Of a stretch of 64,000 nt of DNA, positions 60,101 to 64,000 are shown piece after piece. The stretch is from the NCBI GenBank assembly GCA_030761205.1, contig JAULJL010000040.1, positions 11,598,103 to 11,662,102 of the forward strand, written 5' to 3'. The stretch comes from Fremontodendron californicum. Taxonomy: Eukaryota; Streptophyta; Magnoliopsida; Malvales; Malvaceae. The notes below the pieces were generated by a model, which ran no database searches, had not been told where the DNA came from, and was given only the letters and a program-made list of their open reading frames with translations. Both the position numbers and the translations under genes were made by a program. How positions within the stretch are numbered: position 1 is the first letter of the stretch; every line of letters begins with the position of its first letter.

Positions 60101-60760
60101 TGCATTGATGTGCATCACAGCATCAACTCAAGCAACAATTTATACCATAATTACTGAAAGGAACTGGTCTGCATGGAAGCTTGGCTGGAATATTAGGCTT
60201 TTGAGTGCTGTTTACACGGTAAAATGCAGTTTCCATCGAATTTACATAGCTTCTTATTTTCTCTTGATAAAATCCCTTCCTAACTCTCTTTAACTGTTCT
60301 TATAATTAAGGGAGCCATCGGTACAGCACTAATGGTTGTTCTTATGTCTTGGTGCTTGCGGTTGAGGGGGCCATTATTTGTATCCATCTTCAGCCCTATT
60401 ACACTCGTATATGTAGCCATTGTTGGATCTTTGATCTTAAATGAGAGGCTAACTATAGGAAGGTTAAATTTAAACTTGATCGAATTCAAGTTGAGCTAGC
60501 ATTTCTTTTACAATTTTAATTTTTTTCTTGCATCTCTACTTATCTAGGTTCGCATGTTTTCATGTATCAGCATTTTAGGTTCAGTGATAATAATTATAGG
60601 GGTATATGTTGTATTGTGGGGAAAAGCCAAGGAGAAGAAGACTTCTTCGGCACAACTAGCAGCACTAGTAAAACGCCCAACGGAGTCTGAAGCTGTGGAT
60701 GTTGTTGTCATTCAAGATGCCAATCAAAGTTGTGATACAAGCAAGGCAATCTCATCCTAG
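51159..60760 (+). CDS. WAT1-related (nodulin MtN21 / EamA-type) transporter, seven exons
   Basis: Exons, from open frames plus GT-AG sites: 51159-51355, 57048-57110, 57905-58021, 58738-58990, 60060-60218, 60311-60462, 60571-60760. They sum to 1131 bp and keep phase throughout, giving 376 residues, within the usual family length. The family consists of plant membrane transporters with about ten helices in two EamA repeats; WAT1 itself is a tonoplast auxin-related transporter. Visible family marks are the first helix after ERLKP (about residue 10), SLSLTSATFSTAM in exon 3, GGAMVLTFYKG in exon 4, AKMGENYP opening exon 5, LMSWCLRLRGPLFV in exon 6, and VYVVLWGKAKE near the C-terminus. Repeat 1 covers roughly residues 15-150 and repeat 2 about 190-345. 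Intron 1 is 5.7 kb because a Copia element sits in it; intron 4 holds a LINE-like remnant. The exon 3 donor (GTTCTT) is weak, and the exon 7 acceptor at 60570 is the one that keeps frame. Substrate cannot be read from sequence. Confidence 0.9.
51356..52236 (+). other. WAT1 gene intron 1, part upstream of the Copia element
   Basis: AT-rich intron DNA. 51750-52060 consists of reiterated TCGAA/AATTCAAA motifs of a dispersed repeat resembling the one near 36930-37080. The 62-codon frame at 51430 is not coding. Confidence 0.5.
52242..52759 (+). repeat. 5' LTR of the Copia element
   Basis: Begins TGTTAAATTG and ends CTCAACA. It contains about seven 26-bp tandem units (52291-52488), a TATA box TATAAATA at 52555 followed by a C-rich start region, and AATAAAAG near 52610 as a possible poly(A) signal. 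It appears identical to the 3' copy. Confidence 0.95.
52762..52774 (+). other. Primer-binding site (initiator tRNA-Met type)
   Basis: TGGTATCAGAGCC lies two bases after the left LTR; it is the standard plant Copia primer site complementary to the initiator tRNA-Met 3' end. Confidence 0.9.
53290..56361 (+). CDS. Copia Gag-protease-integrase-RNase H polyprotein with in-frame RT deletion
   Basis: The frame is open from 53260 (1033 codons), but the ATG at 53290 is preferred because homology starts there (MGDLQVVGG). Numbering from 53260: a UBN2-type Gag at about 20-200; CCHC zinc knuckle C270, C273, H278, C283; protease active site WIVDSGCSNHM with D339; GAG-pre-integrase LWHMRLGH near 470; integrase catalytic D536, D599 and E635, giving the exact DD35E spacing; RNase H starting at GYCDADYAGD (D875) with SLSTTEAEY. 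Between the acidic integrase C-terminus and the NPKKPHLEAVRRILRYVK segment (near residue 836), the whole RVT_2 reverse transcriptase including YVDD is absent. Copia polyproteins normally exceed 1300 residues, so about 300 are missing. No stop or frameshift is present. Confidence 0.93.
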   Translation: MGDLQVVGGIKKLNHKNYNTWKTCMMSYLQGQDLWEVVGGSEVTKPEQEDAQGTLRKWKIKVGKAMFALKTTVEEEMLEHIQKLETPKEAWDTLDALFSRKNDTRLQLLENELLSVAQRDIPIAQYFHKVKTLCREISDLDPTAAIGDTRVKRIIIHGLRPEYRSFVAAIQGWPTQPSLVEFENLLVGQESMAKQMGGVSLKSEEEALYTNKSKGKFKQHVGGGSKKYGDKTKSHQREGSSRPGGASKNRSNNKRFEGNCYNCDKKGHMAKDCWFNKRPAESNAATSSTKEKSEDDWDAEAFFAMEEEELALTVTTADRIDYENDWIVDSGCSNHMTSDKQKLQNLSEYKGNRIVVTADNSRLPITHIGKTVVAPRYSHNQVPLQDVYHVQGMKKNLLSVAQLTSSGHHILFGPRDVKVYRDLKISGQPMMEGRRLESVYVMSAESAYVDKTRRSDTADLWHMRLGHVSYSKLSMMMKKSMLKGLPQLDIRTDTVCAGCQYGKAHQLPYEESKFKAKEPLELVHSDVFGPVKQPSISGMRYMVTFIDDFSRYVWVFFMKEKSDTFSKFKEFKEIVEGEVGKKICCLRTDNGGEYSSGEFSQYLRECNIRHQYTCVNTPQQNGVAERKNRHLAEICRSMLHAKNVPGRFWAEAMRTATHVINKLPQPRLEFVSPFEKLWKMKPSVSYFRVFGCVCYVFVPDHLRSKFDKKATRCIFVGYDNQRKGWKCCDPTSGRCYTSRNVVFDEASSWWSSEKEVLSDSKEFENMLQQKMGEYIVQLQSTSDEVEDLCDDNDDEQVLVQSPWQTGVYQPDVRSSEVEEPSPQSQNPKKPHLEAVRRILRYVKSTIDYGLLYKKGENCKLVGYCDADYAGDHDTRRSTTGYMFKLGSGTISWCSKRQPTVSLSTTEAEYRAAAMAAQECTWLIQLMSDLHQPVDYAVPLYCDNQSAIRLAENPVFHARTKHIEVHYHFIREKVLQEEIEMKQIKTDDQMADLFTKGLSINKFEMFRRQLNMVQRGRAGIEGEC
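56356..56873 (+). repeat. 3' LTR of the Copia element
   Basis: The same 518 bp as the 5' LTR, with the 26-bp repeats at 56405-56602, TATA box near 56669 and the TSD AATCT directly after its CA end. Lying in sense within a host intron, its poly(A) signals could truncate host transcripts. Confidence 0.95.
57290..57775. mobile_element. Foldback/MITE-like element in WAT1 intron 2
   Basis: The segment around 57305-57380 (TTGAATTTTGCCATTATA...) is the imperfect reverse complement of 57660-57760 (...AGTGAAATTCAATATTAAG). The arms are roughly 70-90 bp around an AT-rich core, so a transcript could fold into a long hairpin. No clear TSD was found. Confidence 0.5.
58191..58463 (+). mobile_element. hAT-like MITE, family A, in WAT1 intron 3
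   Basis: Starts TAGATTTGCTCAAAG and ends near ACAAGTCTA, with the family's internal GGTCGGTCCAACCCGAATTA motif, AT core and GGGCTTGCAAGCC segment. Same family as the copy at 6958-9451, which has a perfect 8-bp TSD. The TSD of this copy has decayed. Confidence 0.6.
59110..59330 (+). mobile_element. hAT-like MITE fragment, family A, in WAT1 intron 4
   Basis: Shares the AT core and the terminal CGGGCCGGCCATTGCCC ... GCATGAACAGGTA block of family A; the left end is eroded. Confidence 0.5.
59376..60005 (-). mobile_element. LINE-like 3' remnant in WAT1 intron 4
   Basis: On the minus strand the segment near 59600-59690 reads SDSKNAISWCTKEDSRPW followed by ADSLAKSG, resembling the RNase H end of plant L1-type LINEs. 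It is followed by a non-coding tail and an A/T-rich stretch at 59376-59410 that could be the poly(A) tail. It is 5'-truncated; no TSD was identified. The 63- to 88-codon frames here are not host exons. Confidence 0.45.
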
Positions 60761-60933
60761 TTAATGATCAAAAGTGATGTTGCATTTTGGGGATCATAAA
60801 AAAAATATATGGCTGTTTCAAATATAGTTAGAATTTCGGATTTCAAATTTTGAGCTCTCAATTTTGAATCTTGAAATGAGATAGTATGTGATTTGTGGGA
60901 TGAAAGGGAGTACTACTTTCTCATTGTGTATCC

Positions 60934-60988
<55 letters not shown>

Positions 60989-61399
60989 AAAACAAGAACA
61001 ATGGCATTCTTTAGTTAATTTTTAGATTATTTTGCATTAAGATGGAAAGAAAACATAAATCCCATAAAGCATATTATAATGAGAAAGTTAGAACCAAACC
61101 ATATATATATATATATTGGGCAATCAAAATTCGTGCAACCTATTTTACTGTCAATCCAATGTTTTATGGTTAAACCAAACATGTTGTGGTTGATTTCCAC
61201 CTCTATGGGAAGAAGGTTGTTTTAAGGGCTCAGCTCCTATTAACCTCTCAGATCGTCTACACCAAGTCTGCATGCGCTGGGCTCTTGGATCTGTTGAAAT
61301 TTTCTTGAGCAGACATTGTTCCATTTGGTATGGATATGGGGGTGGATTGAAATGGTTGGAACGATTTTCCTACATAAACTCGGTCGTATATCCATGGAT
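60761..61399 (+). other. 3' flank of the WAT1 gene
   Basis: Probable 3' UTR followed by (TA)n at 60939-60987 and a shorter TA run near 61102. The 60-codon frame at 61272 has no recognisable homology. Confidence 0.5.
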
Positions 61400-61407
61400 C
61401 TCCATTC

Positions 61408-61644
61408 ATAGTTTTAAAATGCGGCTATTATGTAGCGTAACGGCAGCGACCTAAAGAAAATTAAGAATTCCGCATTACATTTTATCCATTACGTAACGTT
61501 CGCGACACTATCAAATTCAGTGAAACACTACAAAATTCATGTCCGCGACAACCGCGAAGCGTTACATAACGTCCGCGAGACCTGCAACGGGGATACCACA
61601 ACCACATCTGCAACAAAATCCACTACTGCGATTTAGAACTACAC
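61408..61644. mobile_element. MITE with 8-bp TSD and TAGTTYTAAA ends
   Basis: CTCCATTC is repeated exactly at 61400-61407 and 61645-61652. The ends TAGTTTTAAAATGCGGC and (reverse) TAGTTCTAAATCGC are inverted repeats. The interior has CG-rich GCGTAACG and CGTCCGCGA motifs, including inverted pairs. 237 bp. Confidence 0.78.
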
Positions 61645-61652
61645 CTCCATTC

Positions 61653-62600
61653 CCTTGCTTGTTTACTGTACTCTTGCAGCTATCTGTCTCCTTACTGGGA
61701 AGTTTATTGTTCCTGATCATGTAAGAACTCACTTTGTCTTGTTTTATGCTTCGTACTAACATTTAAACCTAGCTTTTAGAGAGAAAAGTTTATTCCTGTT
61801 TACTCGTTTTGATTTGATATTAAAGCAGTGATAACTGTTTGAAACCTGAAATGCGTCCATGTGGACCATGCCAGCATCATAATTGAAGCTCTAGACGTGT
61901 TACAGATTGGTCATGTGATCATGACGATATCATGATTTAGATAATTTTGAATTGTCTGTTTCCAATGGTTTATCTCTCATGAATTTTTACTTTTTAAGTA
62001 TCAATTTTTAACTTGTTAACCTCAAACTAGGGTGCTTAAAAGCTAGTTAGTTTCCTTATTGAGTTTTGCGGGCTGATCATGACTAGGAGATTACATGAAT
62101 AAAAGTAGCTTTGGCTCTTCAGTTATCTCATTTGCAATGGCTGTGGTCAAGTAGGGATTTGTGTTCTTCTGTGCTGAATGCTTGAGGTTAATTATGTTGC
62201 ATGCTGAAGTTTTCATCATGATCAGCAAAGCAGATTTTTTTTTTGTGGGAGGCAAAGTATAGGTTTGGGTAGGTGTTGTAGATATAAGGGGGGCTGACAG
62301 CCTGACACATTGTTCTTTGTTTTTATTGAGTTCTTTTCTATTAATTCTTTTATTATATTTTCATAAATCATAAATACCCAAACATTAAAAAAATTAAGAA
62401 AAACAAAAAACCCAACCAAATGTGAGAAACATGGATGCTTGCTGGTCAATAGCAGACATGTGCTTTTATAGAATATCAAATGCTAAAGTCAAAAAACACT
62501 GCATAAGGTAAAAGAAAGTACATAGAAAATTATCGGTTTACTCATTTCTTCTTTTCCTCTTAGTTGGGCAAATACGATAAGAGATATAGAAATGCTATCT
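61653..62600. other. Intergenic DNA without supported features
   Basis: No frame with recognisable coding content; moderately AT-rich. Confidence 0.4.
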
Positions 62601-62601
62601 T

Positions 62602-62898
62602 GGTCGTGTTCAAGTATCAAATTATTCATCCAATTCGATAAATTTTGTTTGTATTAAATTAAATTTGATTAGGGATATTTTTTTATTCAATTCGATTTGA
62701 TTAGAATTACTATTTGTGTAATAAAAAAAATTATTTAAATTTAATTATAAAAATATATAAAAATTATTTTTTTAAATATTTTAATATTTTGTGAATAATG
62801 ACACGGGCTTGCAGATCGATTCGGACCCGACCCGAAACAAATTTGGATAAGGAATTTTTTTTTTTTCAAATCGTGACTCGACCTATGAACAAGTCTAG
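62602..62898 (+). mobile_element. hAT-like MITE, family A
   Basis: Contains GTGTTCAAGTATC, the ATTATTTAAATTTAATTATA core, GGGCTTGCAGATCG, GACCCGACCCGAAAC and ends CCTATGAACAAGTCTA. Confidence 0.62.
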
Positions 62899-63505
62899 AT
62901 AGAATATATGAAAATAATAAATAATAAATTTATGGATATTTATTTCTCAATAATTAATATATGATTAGATTGTCGGACAATTTGTTGTGAAATCCATGCA
63001 TGGAAATAATGGCATTTCATATTTATATGATATTTATTTTATACTTTACTTTATCATATTTGTTTTATTTTTATTAGAATTATATCTCATTTTGCTTTTC
63101 TCTTAAGTTTTGGTGATAATTTTTATCGTAGGCCTGAGGAGCATCTATAATTTTTTCTTTTATTTCCAGAAACTACGCTTTTTTTAAACCAAAAAAAATA
63201 GTTAAGATAAGATTGAGTTTCTTTATCAAGAACTATTTTTTTTCCTATTCTAATCTTTTTATTTTGTGTGAATTCTTGGTACATTTTTATCATGGCTTCC
63301 AAAAAAAAAAAGAAAAACTTAGGAGAAGGGGTAGAGGCCGAAGAAAGGGTAGACATTATCCGGATCACATCACAATCACAATAGGAAATTTTAACATTTC
63401 TATTAGAGAGTACCTTTTTCTTGCACAAATCCTTTCATATATAAAGTGAAAATAGGATTAGATTCCAAATTCTTGGTAAACACCACCAAGCATATATTAT
63501 AGAAG

Positions 63506-63733
63506 CTAAAGTTCAAGGGTCGGATTACCCGTCCGGCTCGATAAGTTCGATCCATATTGAATTTGATTTGGATATAAATTTTTGTAATTCGAATCGGTTC
63601 GACTCAAATAATTGTTTATTAATAAAAAATATTTTTAAATATTTTTTAAATAGTAAAACAAACCTTTGGACCAGATTTGAGTAAGAAGTTTCAAAAACAT
63701 TTGGGTCGTGACCCAATCCGGTCCATAAACACC
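63506..63733 (+). mobile_element. hAT-like MITE, family A
   Basis: Starts TAAAGTTCAAGGGTCGG and ends GGTCCATAAACACCTCTA, the reverse of TAGAGGTGTTTATGG. ATAGAAG flanks both sides within one base of the expected TSD position. Confidence 0.68.
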
Positions 63734-64000
63734 TCTAGATAGAAGTAATTAGGCTCTTTTCAAGTCATACGAATGGTGCTTGCTTGTATAAGTCGTAAAG
63801 GAGGAGCAACCAAAATCCATAATTTGATCAAATATGGAACCAAACCCAGTACTTTGACTTACTTGGCTTTTTTCCTATCAGGCTCAGGGTGAGTAATGAG
63901 TATTGTTGGTGGGAAAATGATTCTAGATTGAATTGTGTCTCGACAAAGTAAGAGTCGACATTCTCTTAATAAAACTTTTTTTAAAAGATAAAAATATGAG

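Overview
The window reads as nuclear DNA of a core eudicot plant. It is very AT-rich, its two intact genes have GT-AG introns, one of them is a plant-specific WAT1-type transporter, and most of the rest is plant transposable elements (Copia, Tat/Ogre-type Gypsy, CACTA, Helitron, several MITE families). The sequence does not fix the genus. I see no tRNA, rRNA, CRISPR or bacterial-type feature.

Layout. 1-11.3 kb holds no convincing host gene. It contains small inverted-repeat elements with visible target-site duplications (TSDs), a Copia 3' LTR fragment (5331-6743) and a 2.2-kb solo LTR of Tat/Ogre type (6979-9145) inside a hAT-like MITE (6958-9451). 11.3-35.15 kb is one nested stack: a MITE (pieces at 11275-11310 and 35150-35370) is split by a CACTA transposon (11311-35149), which is split by an 18.57-kb Ogre-like LTR element (12000-30569) with two 4855-bp LTRs. 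That LTR element carries only two decayed gag remnants and no pol. The CACTA element keeps a broken transposase lacking its TNP2 core and a second gene interrupted by the LTR element.

35.9-41.06 kb is a two-exon gene for a 186-residue protein with a predicted myristoylation/palmitoylation N-terminus and an acidic, proline-rich C-terminus; its 4.6-kb intron has collected MITEs. 41.5-45.1 kb holds a candidate solo LTR, a plant-mobile-domain (PMD) pseudogene whose two halves point in opposite directions, and an array of four near-perfect hairpins. 46.05-47.14 kb is a probable non-autonomous Helitron with a GC-rich 34-bp minisatellite. 47-51 kb is AT-rich intergenic DNA with MITEs and (TA)n tracts.

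51.16-60.76 kb is a seven-exon WAT1/MtN21 (EamA) transporter gene whose exons splice in frame to 376 residues. Intron 1 contains a complete, very young Copia element (52242-56873): identical 518-bp LTRs, a 5-bp TSD, and one open Gag-protease-integrase-RNase H frame that lacks reverse transcriptase. The last 3 kb is 3' flank with MITEs.

The two host genes show no functional link. The clearest theme is dependence on other elements: an RT-less Copia, a gag-only Ogre-like element and a core-less CACTA transposon all appear to have needed enzymes supplied elsewhere.
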